From SZUA-430 sp964647355 (GTDB lineage Bacteria; Pseudomonadota; Alphaproteobacteria; Micropepsales; Micropepsaceae), in the NCBI GenBank assembly GCA_964647355.1, contig CAZYGK010000002.1, forward strand, positions 62,001-126,000: DNA of 64,000 bases. The letters run 5' to 3'. Shown here in pieces: positions 42,831 through 50,810 of the stretch. The notes below the pieces were generated by a model that worked only from the letters and a program-made list of their open reading frames with translations, was not told the origin of the DNA and searched no databases. A program made the translations under genes and the position numbers. Within the stretch, counting starts at the first letter, position 1; the number at the start of each line of letters is the position of its first letter.

Positions 42831-43490
42831 CTAACGCCCGCCGAAAAAACCAAGCTTCGTTGTTTGGGTGAGTACTGCACGGACTGGCGATCCGTCGCCT
42901 TCGCCTATCTTAAGCGGCAACGCGAGCAAACCATACTCGCCAGGGCGAACGCTCTCCAGGTTGACCGCTTCCATTACCAGCACTTCTTTACCCAAGAGAG
43001 TTCGATGAGCTGGGAAGTCTTTGGTGTGAAATCCATCTATGCTGAGATAGTCGGTGGCGACGAGGTTTACCCCACAATCAACAAGGGCTTCGGCACCGCT
43101 TTGTGAAATATGCACGTGTGACTCATCAAACTGGCCCTTCTTGAATGGACCTGAGTGCCTGGTTTTGAATAGAACGTTTTGACCTTTGCGAAGTCGCAGC
43201 GTGCGAACAAATTCACGATCAATCACGCTCACGCGCGCTTCCGCCACAATCGATGGACCGGAAAATCGTTCGATCGGAATTGCGTCGAGAGTTTTGCCGT
43301 TTTTTACGAAATGGCGCGGTGCGTCGACGTGTGTTAGAAAATGTGTTGTCCATCCCCCAAGTTTTGTTATGCGACACGGACTCTCCGGTCCGATGTCGCA
43401 TATCGTCGTGTGATTGATCTCTTCGTCGCCAGGGATAACTAGGGCGTCGTTGGAAATTGTTCTAGAGATGTCAATGAACTTGTGCGTCAC
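42831..43490 (-). CDS. Cyclase/kynurenine formamidase-like metal hydrolase
   Basis: This 219-residue protein carries the family motif HFLTHVDAPRHF (H-x-x-T-H-x-D-x-P-x-H) that binds zinc or manganese in KynB-type formamidases and cyclases. DYLSIDGFHTKDFPAHRTLL near the C-terminus is also typical. Family members hydrolyse amides or close rings. GTG 43490 overlaps the stop of the upstream gene (GTGA), so translation is coupled; an ATG at 43541 would overlap by 55 bases. No tryptophan-catabolism gene is near, so a pathway-specific amide or ureido hydrolysis is more likely than kynurenine formation. Confidence 0.83.
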   Translation of the reverse strand: MTHKFIDISRTISNDALVIPGDEEINHTTICDIGPESPCRITKLGGWTTHFLTHVDAPRHFVKNGKTLDAIPIERFSGPSIVAEARVSVIDREFVRTLRLRKGQNVLFKTRHSGPFKKGQFDESHVHISQSGAEALVDCGVNLVATDYLSIDGFHTKDFPAHRTLLGKEVLVMEAVNLESVRPGEYGLLALPLKIGEGDGSPVRAVLTQTTKLGFFGGR

Positions 43491-44353
43491 TGTGTGACCC
43501 CCGTGATTTTCGTGCTTTTTGCTGTGAAGGGACAAACCCAATCTGGCTCGACGTTTCGTCCTGAGTACTGTTTGGCCTCGCTGAACTCCTTTGTGCCACC
43601 AAGAACAGGGTTGTGTGATCCTTGTAGCTGCGCATCTCTCTCCCGGATCACGATTTTGAGGTGCTCAAACTGGCCGGCATCGCGAAGCGCCTGGAACTGA
43701 GAGTGACGGTTGAAAATTAGCGTTGGCCATGCGAAGCGCCGCGCCCAACGAGACGCTCCTGCATGTAGGCCGACAAGGAAGAACGCTGTTTCCCGAAAGG
43801 AGAAGCCAAAATGCGGATTGCTTGGGTCAGATGACGCCGTTGCGTCCCATCCAAATCCTTTGGAGGCATCGGCATCGTGTAGCTGTTGAAGGAGTTCCCA
43901 TAGGAGTCTTTCAAAGGCGAACTCGTCGGTCGATGGCGGGCCATCGAAGCAGCATATTAGGGTCGAATAAACAGGATCGAGTTGCGCCGCTTCCGAGAGG
44001 TAGCAGTCTAGCACATTGGCCACCGATGCCTGCGCCACTTTCGACGCGAGATCGGGCAACTTCGCGAAGCGGTAGCTGCCTCTTGACACTGCCGCTTTCG
44101 ACCCAACACAGGGGTAAGGGGGCGACCTGATCAGTGCCACGAGTTGATCGTGGACGAGTGTCGCCAGCGTGGAGGCTCTCGCGCCCGAAGTAACGTCGAC
44201 TAATCCGCCGACCATCGGCGCGTAGTAGCCGTGCGGGTCTGTTCCAGCAGCAGCTTCAGATGGCTGTGCCACGGAGCGTTTCCTGCGGTAGAGGTCCGAC
44301 TTGGCAGCGCACTGGTTATCTGCCTTTTTGTTGCCAAGAGCTTGTGCAAACAA
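43487..44353 (-). CDS. YqcI/YcgG-family protein, GntA/DcsA-like N-hydroxylase candidate
   Basis: This protein has up to 288 residues. The conserved core is clear: YPCVGSKAAVSRGSYRF, later GFSFRETAFFLVGLHAGASR, FAWPTLIFNRHSQFQALRD, VIRERDAQLQGSHNP and KQYSGRNVEPDWVCPF. Members of this family include heme-dependent enzymes that N-hydroxylate guanidino compounds, such as GntA in guanitoxin synthesis; DcsA of the D-cycloserine pathway does the same chemistry on arginine. Coupling to an arginase-fold gene supports an N-hydroxyarginine route. The start is uncertain: TTG 44353 is the longest, ATG 44215 gives a shorter protein that still holds the core. It is the first gene of the seven-gene operon. 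Confidence 0.8.
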   Translation of the reverse strand: MFAQALGNKKADNQCAAKSDLYRRKRSVAQPSEAAAGTDPHGYYAPMVGGLVDVTSGARASTLATLVHDQLVALIRSPPYPCVGSKAAVSRGSYRFAKLPDLASKVAQASVANVLDCYLSEAAQLDPVYSTLICCFDGPPSTDEFAFERLLWELLQQLHDADASKGFGWDATASSDPSNPHFGFSFRETAFFLVGLHAGASRWARRFAWPTLIFNRHSQFQALRDAGQFEHLKIVIRERDAQLQGSHNPVLGGTKEFSEAKQYSGRNVEPDWVCPFTAKSTKITGVTQ

Positions 44354-44401
44354 ATCGGCCTATTAGATGGTTATTGGTTTGCTTGACGCAAGAGGGCCAC
44401 G

Positions 44402-44845
44402 ATGGCTGTTGCCAGCGCCGGTGTTTATGGCAAGGAACTTATCGAACTCTCCCATTTGGCGAATTCGCTTAGGCGCCTCGAAAGTCCAATCGCCAGCGCC
44501 AGCAAGCGCTCGCGGGTCTGTGGCTCTTATGTGACAGTGGACTTGAACGTTGAAGCGGGACGCATCAGTGCCGTGGGGTGTGAAGTGCAAGCCTGCATTC
44601 TTGGGAGGGCATCTGCTTATCTTCTGACCAACATAATTCTTGGCATGAATTTGAACGATCTCACCGCCGCGACCGAGGATTTTCGCCGTTATCTTGAAAC
44701 CGGCGAGGCGCAACTTTCAGGGTGTGTCGAAAAGCTTGTGGTGTTTTCCACCGTACGTCACCTTTCGCAAAGGCGGCCGTCAATTTTGATGAGTTGGGAA
44801 GCGGCCCTATTTGCACTGACCGATCGCCGCACGCGCGCGCTCTAA
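44402..44845 (+). CDS. NifU/SufU-like iron-sulfur scaffold protein
   Basis: This 147-residue protein has the scaffold pattern SKRSRVCGSYVTVDLNVEAG, then EVQACILGRASAYLLTNIIL and a C-terminal VRHLSQRRPSILMSWEAAL. Two of the cluster-ligand cysteines are in place (VCGSY, QACILG). Related genes are usually chromosomal housekeeping genes in alphaproteobacteria, so an island copy is unusual. It diverges from the N-oxidation operon across only 48 bp and may share its promoter region. A link to maturation of an island metalloenzyme is speculative. Confidence 0.82.
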   Translation: MAVASAGVYGKELIELSHLANSLRRLESPIASASKRSRVCGSYVTVDLNVEAGRISAVGCEVQACILGRASAYLLTNIILGMNLNDLTAATEDFRRYLETGEAQLSGCVEKLVVFSTVRHLSQRRPSILMSWEAALFALTDRRTRAL

Positions 44846-45100
44846 CGGTGATTTGTGTTTTTTCCGTCAACCGACACTGTCTAAGGCATTCGAGTCTTCA
44901 TGTTTTGTTGGGAGCGGTGCTATCGGAGCGTCTCGCGATGGGGGGCGGCCTCCCAAGAATTGTCGATCTTGCGCGGGCCTGTTTGCGGGCTTTCAAACCG
45001 CTTGCCGATGTTGACGGGCCGCTGTGTGCCGCTACCAGGAAGGTCAAGCACGCTCGCCGCCGGGGTAGTACCCGGCCGCGCTAGCGCCGCAGTGCGCGCC

Positions 45101-46435
45101 CTACGCTGCCTCGTTACGCGGTAGCAATCGTGTGACGTTCTTGGCTGCGGCAATAGCGGCTTGCTGTTCGATCCAATCGCCAATCTTCTGAACTTCGGGA
45201 TGCAGCCAGGACAGGTTGGATAGGTCGAGGTAGTGCCGCGAAGTGACATCTTCCTGCGCGGGCACGTGGTTCGACAATAAGTCGGTACGAAACTTCTCTA
45301 TGAGGCACTCGCGCATTGCGATGTTCGTGAAGGTGCGGCGTAGGTCGTGACAACTAAGGTGCTGACCCGCGATCTTGCTGACGGTCGCGAGCGGGGCCTG
45401 TGGGTCAGTGATGTGTCCTGTCTTGCTGCTGCGCGAGGGGAACACATACGGCGATTCCTCCCCTTCCGACGGCTTCGGCCGCGCAGCGTGGCGGCGCTTC
45501 AGCACCTCCACAGCTTGCGATGAAAGAGGCAGGAATACCTCTTTGCCGTTCTTTGGATCTGGAAGGTGGAAGCTGCAATTACGGGGGTCCCTATCGTCGA
45601 TGTTCACGCGATCCCACGTCAACTCGGAACCTTCTGTTAGGCGCGCGCCGGTCAGCAGTAGGAACATCGCTAGGTCAATAGAGACAAGCGCATCGCCGTT
45701 CTTGGCGGTTGGGCGCGATGCGTCGAGTGCGTTCCAGACAGCGCCCACTTTCGACTTGTCTACGTAGCGCTTGATCCGCGAGCCAAGCGGCGCCCAGTGG
45801 TCTTTGAGGATATTGACCGGGTTTCGGGGGATCAGCAGTGACCCATCGGCGCGCCGATACTGTCTGTTCGCGAAGTTGATAAGGATTCGAAGCGTGACCA
45901 TCGAGGCGTTGGCGTTTGCAGGTGCGCCCCTCTCGCCGTTCAAGCCACCTTCGACCATTTCGCGGTGACGCTTCCGCACGTCTTCCTCTGTGATGCTCAC
46001 CAGCGGCCGGTCCTTCCACGCAGCGAGCACCTTCTCAACGTGGCTCCTGTACTCGGTCTTCGTACTCTCCTTGAGTTTGCCTGGCCGGTCCGCATAAGCG
46101 TCGAACGCCTGCTGGAGCGTCACCTTCATCGCCGCGTCAGCCTTCTTCACCTGACGCGGATCACTTCCCATCCGCATTGTGCGGAGATGTTCGCGCGCGA
46201 CGTCGCGCGCCTGATCGACCGTGAAAACACCGTAAGTGCCGATCGTTATTCGTGCGGATGGGGCGTTCGTCCCGTTGACCCGCCCTTGGACGATGAAGGT
46301 GAGCCTGCCGGTTGGTGCCATGAGAGCGGCAAAACCTCGAAGCTCTGTGTCCCAGTGAAACTCGTGTTTCACGCCAGGCTTGATTCGGTCGATATAGCTC
46401 TTGGTGAGCTTGGCGCGGTTCTGTTTCGCTTTCAT
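45101..46435 (-). CDS. Tyrosine integrase of the satellite-like island
   Basis: This 444-residue P4-type integrase has an N-terminal arm domain with DUF4102-like features (KLTKSYIDRIKPGVKHEFHW, LRGFAALMAPTGRLTFIVQG) and a core-binding part. The catalytic domain has Arg in LLLTGARLTEGSELTW, HxxR in SCHDLRRTFTNIAM, and Tyr in RHYLDLSNL. It lies 158 bp from attR, reading away from it. ATG 46435 (MKAKQNRAKLTK) is family-like; the frame extends 16 codons upstream. Confidence 0.92.
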   Translation of the reverse strand: MKAKQNRAKLTKSYIDRIKPGVKHEFHWDTELRGFAALMAPTGRLTFIVQGRVNGTNAPSARITIGTYGVFTVDQARDVAREHLRTMRMGSDPRQVKKADAAMKVTLQQAFDAYADRPGKLKESTKTEYRSHVEKVLAAWKDRPLVSITEEDVRKRHREMVEGGLNGERGAPANANASMVTLRILINFANRQYRRADGSLLIPRNPVNILKDHWAPLGSRIKRYVDKSKVGAVWNALDASRPTAKNGDALVSIDLAMFLLLTGARLTEGSELTWDRVNIDDRDPRNCSFHLPDPKNGKEVFLPLSSQAVEVLKRRHAARPKPSEGEESPYVFPSRSSKTGHITDPQAPLATVSKIAGQHLSCHDLRRTFTNIAMRECLIEKFRTDLLSNHVPAQEDVTSRHYLDLSNLSWLHPEVQKIGDWIEQQAAIAAAKNVTRLLPRNEAA

Positions 46436-46592
46436 TGTGTCCCCAATATGTCTTTGTAAGCGCCTTGTAAGCAGTTGGGGCACACTTACGAAAACGTATT
46501 CGGCACGTAAAGGAGCTTCAACCCATTGAAATCATTGGCGCCGCAAACTTGTGCAAACATGTCGAAGCGTGTACAAACAGGGACTGTGACAA
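46436..46592. other. Integrase-attR gap with short repeats
   Basis: Words such as TTGTAAGC (twice near 46453-46470) and the related TTGTGCAAACA and GTGTACAAACA (46551-46580) occur between the integrase start and the att repeat. They are candidates for integrase arm-binding or excisionase sites. Confidence 0.45.
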
Positions 46593-46638
46593 ATTCCTAA
46601 TCTGTAGGTCGGACGTTCGAATCGTCTCGGGGTCACCA
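46593..46638 (+). repeat. Attachment-site repeat attR (tRNA-Arg 3' half)
   Basis: This is a perfect 46-bp copy of 26409-26454. There is no tRNA 5' half before it, so it is the displaced 3' end and not a second tRNA gene. It marks the right edge of the island, immediately beside the WYL-regulator stop at 46641. Confidence 0.93.
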
Positions 46639-46640
46639 TT

Positions 46641-47609
46641 TCATTTTGTGCGGTAGGCAGCTGTTACGTTGCGCGCGAGCGTGGCGATGGCCGTTCGCAG
46701 CGTTCGCGGTTCGAGGACTTCCAATTCGGCGCCAAGGTAGAGCAGTTGGCGGGCGGCGATTTCGTCGGCTTCGACGGGGATTGTCGCTTTGATCCAGCCT
46801 TGCGGTTTGCAGGGGCGGTGATCGGCCTCGACCGCTTCGGCGGCGGCGGGGCTGATGTCGTGCAGCAATCTTCGGCCGCGGGGGGAAAGCCTTACGATCG
46901 CGCGATCCTTGAGCAGGCGCGCTTCGAATTCGCTTGCGGCGTGCCGCCAGTACCTTGCCAGGTTGAAGTTCTTCGGGCGTTGGGCCGGCGTGTTCGTGAC
47001 GGCGAGCGACTTGATGTTCGAGACGCGGTACGTGCGCGGCTTCGCTTCGCTCGCGGCGACGAGGTACCAGGTGCCGGCTTTGAAGACGAGACCCAAGGGA
47101 TCAAGCTCGCGGGTGACGGTGTCCTTCCAGCTTTCGTACGTGATCTTGATCTTGCGGTCGCGCCAGACCGCGGCGCCGAGTTCGCCCAAGTGCGCGGGCT
47201 GTTCCGCGCGGCGGTACCAGTTCAGCGGGTCGAGGTGAAAGCGGTCGGCGATGCGCTGGGCGCTGGCGCCGCTATCGGCGGGAAGGCTTGCGAGCAGCTT
47301 CAGCTGTGCGGCCGCTGCGTCGGCGCCAAGGCCTAAGTCCGACGCCGCATGGCCTGCGCCCGCGAGCAGCAGCGCTTCGGCTTCGGCCGGCGTGAAGCCG
47401 GTGAGGCGTGTGCGATAGCCGTCCATCAGCGCGAAGCCGCCGTTGCGGCCGCGCTCGGCGTAGACGGGAACGCCTGCCGCGCTTAGCTGATCGACGTCGC
47501 GGTAGATCGTACGGACGGACACCTCGAATTCCTGAGCCAATCTTTCCGCGCTCACGCGGCCGCGCATTTGCAGCTGGATCAGGATCGAGAGGAGGCGGCT
47601 CGCGCGCAT
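46641..47609 (-). CDS. YafY/WYL-domain transcription regulator
   Basis: This 322-residue protein has an N-terminal HTH_11 domain (LLSILIQLQMRGRVSAERLA, SVRTIYRDVDQLSAAGVPV) and a WYL sensor domain (VTRELDPLGLVFKAGTWYLV, TYRVSNIKSLAV). In the family these proteins respond to nucleic-acid or small ligands and often control a neighbouring gene. ATG 47609 (MRASRLLSILIQL) is the family-like start; the frame is open far upstream but through the divergent neighbour. It diverges from 47694-48254 across 84 bp. Confidence 0.92.
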   Translation of the reverse strand: MRASRLLSILIQLQMRGRVSAERLAQEFEVSVRTIYRDVDQLSAAGVPVYAERGRNGGFALMDGYRTRLTGFTPAEAEALLLAGAGHAASDLGLGADAAAAQLKLLASLPADSGASAQRIADRFHLDPLNWYRRAEQPAHLGELGAAVWRDRKIKITYESWKDTVTRELDPLGLVFKAGTWYLVAASEAKPRTYRVSNIKSLAVTNTPAQRPKNFNLARYWRHAASEFEARLLKDRAIVRLSPRGRRLLHDISPAAAEAVEADHRPCKPQGWIKATIPVEADEIAARQLLYLGAELEVLEPRTLRTAIATLARNVTAAYRTK

Positions 47610-47693
47610 GTGTTCGTGGTAGCACAAATACCTGACACTCGATGTCATGAATTGTGGTTTACGACGGTGCCCTTCAAATCGGAGGGAGAAGAT

Positions 47694-48254
47694 ATGGATC
47701 AGGACAGACGGACGGTTTTGGGTGCTGCGGCGGCGGCGATTTTGGCGAGTGCTGGCACCGCCAGCGGGGCTCAAGCGGCTGCGCCGGCGAAGCCGACGCC
47801 GGGCAAGCCCGGGGATTTCAACTTCTTGGCCGGCGAATGGCGGATCAAGCACCGGCGGCTGCCGCCGGGTGCGAAGGACTGGGATGTGTTCGAGGGCGAG
47901 GCGACGTGTTGGACCATTCTCGGCGGCGTCGGCAGCATCGAGGAGTTGCGTATTCCGTCGCGCAATTTCAGCGGCATGGGCTTGCGTTTGCTCGACATGA
48001 CGACGTTCGTGTGGTCCGACTTTTGGGTGAACGCGAAGAGCGGCGTGCTGACGACGCCGGGGCAGACGGGCAGCTTCGAAAACGGCGCCGGAATCTTCGG
48101 CGCCGACGATATGGACGGCGACAAGCCGATCAAGGTTCGCGGCGTCTGGGACCAGATCACGCCGGCGTCGTGCCGCTGGAGCCAAGCCATCTCGTATGAC
48201 GGCGGGCGCACATGGGCGGAGAACTGGGTCATGCAGTGGACGCGCGTGCGCTAA
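47694..48254 (+). CDS. Exported DUF1579-like protein
   Basis: This 186-residue protein has a twin-arginine-like signal (MDQDRRTVLGAAAAAILAS) and a body with FNFLAGEWRIKHRRLPP and SIEELRIPSRNFSGMGLRLL, the pattern of DUF1579-type beta proteins. ATG 47694 follows GGAGGGAG. The function is unknown. Its divergent promoter is shared with the WYL regulator, which probably controls it. Confidence 0.8.
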   Translation: MDQDRRTVLGAAAAAILASAGTASGAQAAAPAKPTPGKPGDFNFLAGEWRIKHRRLPPGAKDWDVFEGEATCWTILGGVGSIEELRIPSRNFSGMGLRLLDMTTFVWSDFWVNAKSGVLTTPGQTGSFENGAGIFGADDMDGDKPIKVRGVWDQITPASCRWSQAISYDGGRTWAENWVMQWTRVR

Positions 48255-48297
48255 GCGCCGCTTGATCGGCGTCCATGGTTGGGCAATGGTCTCGCCC

Positions 48298-49038
48298 ATG
48301 GACGCTCTTTTCGATTTGACGGGTAAGATTGCGCTCGTGACCGGCGGGTCGCGGGGCTTGGGTTTGCAGATGGTGCGTGCGTTCGCCGCGCGCGGCGCCG
48401 ACCTGATCATCGCGAGCCGGAAGATCGAGGCTTGCGAGGCGGCGGCGGCCGAGGTGCGGGCGATGGGGCGCAAGGCGCTTGCGATCGCGGTCAACGCGAG
48501 CAAGTGGAGCGAGATGGATCGGCTCGCCGATGAGGCTTACGCGGCGTTCGGGCGGATCGATATCTTGGTCAACAATGCCGGGATGTCGCCTGCGATCCCG
48601 TCGCACGAAGTCACCGAGGAGTGGTTCGACAAGATCGTGTCGCTGAACTTCAAGGGGCCGTTCCGGTTGGCGGCGCGGGTGGCGAAGCGCATGGCGGAGG
48701 GCGACGGCGGGGTGATCATCAACGTGTCGTCCACGGGCGCGTTGGTGCCGTTGCCGGCGGTCGTGCCCTACTCGGGCGCGAAGGCGGCGCTGAACGCAAT
48801 GACGGTGTCGCTCGCGCGGGAGTACGGGCCGAAGGTGCGGGTGAACGCGATTTCGGCAGGGCCGTTTCTTACCGACATTTCCAAGGCGTGGAGCGAGGAG
48901 GCGCGGCGCACGGCGCACAATTCGCTGCACCGGCCGGGGCGGCCTGGGGAGATTGTGACGACCGCGCTCTATCTCGCGAGCCCGGCGTCAAGTTTTACGA
49001 CGGGCGCGATCGTGCGGTGTGATGGTGGGCAGAGCTGA
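48298..49038 (+). CDS. Short-chain dehydrogenase/reductase
   Basis: This 246-residue classical SDR has a cofactor motif (ALVTGGSRGLGLQM), NNAG (ILVNNAGMSPAIP), the catalytic Ser (INVSSTGALVP), Tyr-x3-Lys (VPYSGAKAALNAM) and a C-terminal FTTGAIVRCDGGQS. The acidic/basic pattern after the first strand (ASRK) suggests NADP preference. The substrate is not predictable. ATG 48298 (MDALFDLTGKIAL) is chosen; an ATG four codons upstream is possible. It lies 43 bp after the DUF1579-like gene. Confidence 0.92.
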   Translation: MDALFDLTGKIALVTGGSRGLGLQMVRAFAARGADLIIASRKIEACEAAAAEVRAMGRKALAIAVNASKWSEMDRLADEAYAAFGRIDILVNNAGMSPAIPSHEVTEEWFDKIVSLNFKGPFRLAARVAKRMAEGDGGVIINVSSTGALVPLPAVVPYSGAKAALNAMTVSLAREYGPKVRVNAISAGPFLTDISKAWSEEARRTAHNSLHRPGRPGEIVTTALYLASPASSFTTGAIVRCDGGQS

Positions 49039-49050
49039 CGCATTTACATC

Positions 49051-49251
49051 TGTCATCCCGGCTGAGCGGAGCGTAGCCGTCTTCGCTAAAGCTACGACGG
49101 CCGAGTGTGCCAAAACTTGCCCGCCGAAGCCTTGGCGTAGGCGGGCGCAGTGAACGCCGGGACCCAGGGGAGCGAGGTGCTGCATGGACGCGGAGCTTGT
49201 CACACCTGGGTCCCGGGTCTCCTCCGCTTCGCTTCGTCGCCCGGGATGACA
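49051..49251. repeat. Palindromic intergenic repeat, copy A
   Basis: The 201-bp element has ends TGTCATCCCGG and CCGGGATGACA and inner complementary words CCGGGACCCAGGGGAGC and CACCTGGGTCCCGG. Its relative at 50811-50963 shares the same ends and inner pair. Such extragenic palindromes are abundant in some alphaproteobacterial genomes and can be MITE-like. Confidence 0.85.
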
Positions 49252-49319
49252 ACTTTTGTTTTGAGCTACAATCGCGCCCAACGCGGGCTTCGATTCGCGG
49301 GCGATAGTGGTGAGGCGTG

Positions 49320-50297
49320 ATGCGCGTTGGTTTGACGTACGATCTTCGGGCGGACTACCTGAAAGAGGGCTACTCGCTCGAAGAGACGGCCGAGTTCGAC
49401 AAGGAAGACACCATTGCGGGGCTTGCTCGGGCGATCGGGGCCCACGGGCATGACGTCGATCGCATCGGCAACGTGAAGGCGCTGGTCGCGCGGTTGGGCC
49501 AAGGGCACCGTTGGGACCTCGTCTTCAACATCGCCGAAGGCATGCGCGGGATCGCGCGCGAGGCGCAGGTGCCGGCGCTGCTTGAGGCTTACGACATTCC
49601 GTGCACGTTTGCGGATGCGGGCGTGCTGACGCTTTGTCTGCACAAGGGCTACACGAAGGCCGTGCTGCAGGCGGCCGGCGTTGCGACGGCGCCGTTCGCG
49701 GTGGTCGAGCACGAGGCCGACATCGCGCGCGTCGCCCTGCCCTTCCCGCTGTTCGTGAAGCCGGTCGCGGAAGGCACGGGCAAAGGCATTACGCCGCGCT
49801 CGATCGTGCGCGACGCCGCGGCGCTGAAGCCGACCGTCCTGGAGCTGTTGAAGCAGCACAAGCAGCCGGTGCTGGTGGAACCCTATCTCACCGGCCGCGA
49901 GTTCACCGTCGGGCTGCTCGGCGCGGGTGCGTCGGCGCGCGCGGTTGCGGCGATGGAGATTCATTTGGGCGAGAAGGCGGAGCCCGGGCTCTATTCGCTC
50001 TCGAACAAAGAGAACTACGAAGACCGCGTGACCTACACGATCGCGACCGACGCGCTCGCGCGCGAGGCGGAGCGCGTGGCGCTCGCAGCCTGGAGCGCCC
50101 TCGGCTGCCGCGACGCGGGCCGCGCGGACTTGCGAGCGGGCGCGGACGGCAAGGTCTATTTCCTCGAAGTGAACCCGCTCGCCGGTATCAACGAGCAGAC
50201 GTCGGACCTGCCGATCATGTGGCGGATGCTGGGGCGGAAGTACGAGGATTTGATCGGGATCATCCTCGATGAGGCGATGACGCGGGTGAAGCGGTAA
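49320..50297 (+). CDS. D-alanine-D-alanine ligase-like ATP-grasp protein
   Basis: This 325-residue protein has FNIAEGMRGIAREAQVPALL, a central ATP-binding part (FVKPVAEGTGKGITPRS), and FLEVNPLAGINEQTSDLP, the magnesium site of the ATP-grasp fold. It resembles the stand-alone ddl-like proteins of alphaproteobacteria more than the cell-wall Ddl. The substrate is unknown. ATG 49320 follows a GTG codon directly. Confidence 0.85.
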   Translation: MRVGLTYDLRADYLKEGYSLEETAEFDKEDTIAGLARAIGAHGHDVDRIGNVKALVARLGQGHRWDLVFNIAEGMRGIAREAQVPALLEAYDIPCTFADAGVLTLCLHKGYTKAVLQAAGVATAPFAVVEHEADIARVALPFPLFVKPVAEGTGKGITPRSIVRDAAALKPTVLELLKQHKQPVLVEPYLTGREFTVGLLGAGASARAVAAMEIHLGEKAEPGLYSLSNKENYEDRVTYTIATDALAREAERVALAAWSALGCRDAGRADLRAGADGKVYFLEVNPLAGINEQTSDLPIMWRMLGRKYEDLIGIILDEAMTRVKR

Positions 50298-50726
50298 CTA
50301 ACGAGCGGCAGCGCGGACTTTACGACTTGGCTTGGGTTTTGGTGCAGGCCGGGTTGTCAGTTCGGCTTTCTGTTTGCGGGTTAGGCTGTCGCTGACCAGG
50401 GTGTAAGAGCTTTTGACGAGGCTTTTGGCTTCGTTGAGCGGCACGTCGGCGTCGAGGTTGATGCTGATCCAGAACCGCTTGTCGAGGTGCGAGCGGTGGC
50501 CGATGCCGGTGTATTTCTCGCGCAGAATGTCGGCCAGGACCGGTTCGCATTTCACAATGACGTGCTCTCCGCCGCGGACCGAGAGGATGGCAAACATCTT
50601 GCCCATCACTTTGTACATCAAGATCAACGGCTCGGTTGCGCGCGGCGGGACGTAGGGAGCGGCAACAGCGCGGGGCAGCGCGTCGAGGAGCTTTTTTAGC
50701 GCTTTGGTTTTTGCGGTTAGATCCAC
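50298..50726 (-). CDS. MmcQ/YjbR-family protein
   Basis: This 142-residue protein has LMYKVMGKMFAILSVRGGEH, IVKCEPVLADILREKY and SHLDKRFWISINLDADVP, the MmcQ/YjbR (CyaY-like, DUF419) pattern. The function is not established. GTG 50726 is preceded by AGAGG at a good distance; the longer frame reads through the repeat at 50811-50963. It converges on the ATP-grasp gene with no gap. Confidence 0.85.
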   Translation of the reverse strand: MDLTAKTKALKKLLDALPRAVAAPYVPPRATEPLILMYKVMGKMFAILSVRGGEHVIVKCEPVLADILREKYTGIGHRSHLDKRFWISINLDADVPLNEAKSLVKSSYTLVSDSLTRKQKAELTTRPAPKPKPSRKVRAAAR

Positions 50727-50810
50727 GAGATGATCCTCTGGTGGCTGGTGGCTGGTGGCTGCGAGCCTACCGCGGCACTGGACAGCTTGCGCCAAACCAA
50801 TAGCCAAAGT

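Larger units (their letters stand above)
26409..46638. mobile_element. 20.2-kb satellite-like genomic island in tRNA-Arg
   Basis: The island is bounded by 46-bp direct repeats of the tRNA 3' half (26409-26454, 46593-46638), with its own tyrosine integrase next to the right repeat. A core of integrase, AlpA-like HTH, primase-helicase and DUF5681 genes resembles P4-like or phage-satellite elements. Cargo lies on both sides: a restriction-modification/ABC-3C defence block on the left and an N-oxidation operon on the right. Several genes look lower in GC than the chromosome on the right. No capsid or conjugation genes are seen. Confidence 0.9.

Noticed and set aside
42831..43490. Kynurenine formamidase of tryptophan catabolism
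   Set aside because: No kynureninase or tryptophan dioxygenase gene is nearby and the gene is coupled to N-oxidation genes, so only the broader cyclase/formamidase family is claimed.
46593..46638. Second tRNA-Arg gene
   Set aside because: Only the 3' half is present, without acceptor 5' strand or D-arm; it is the attachment repeat.
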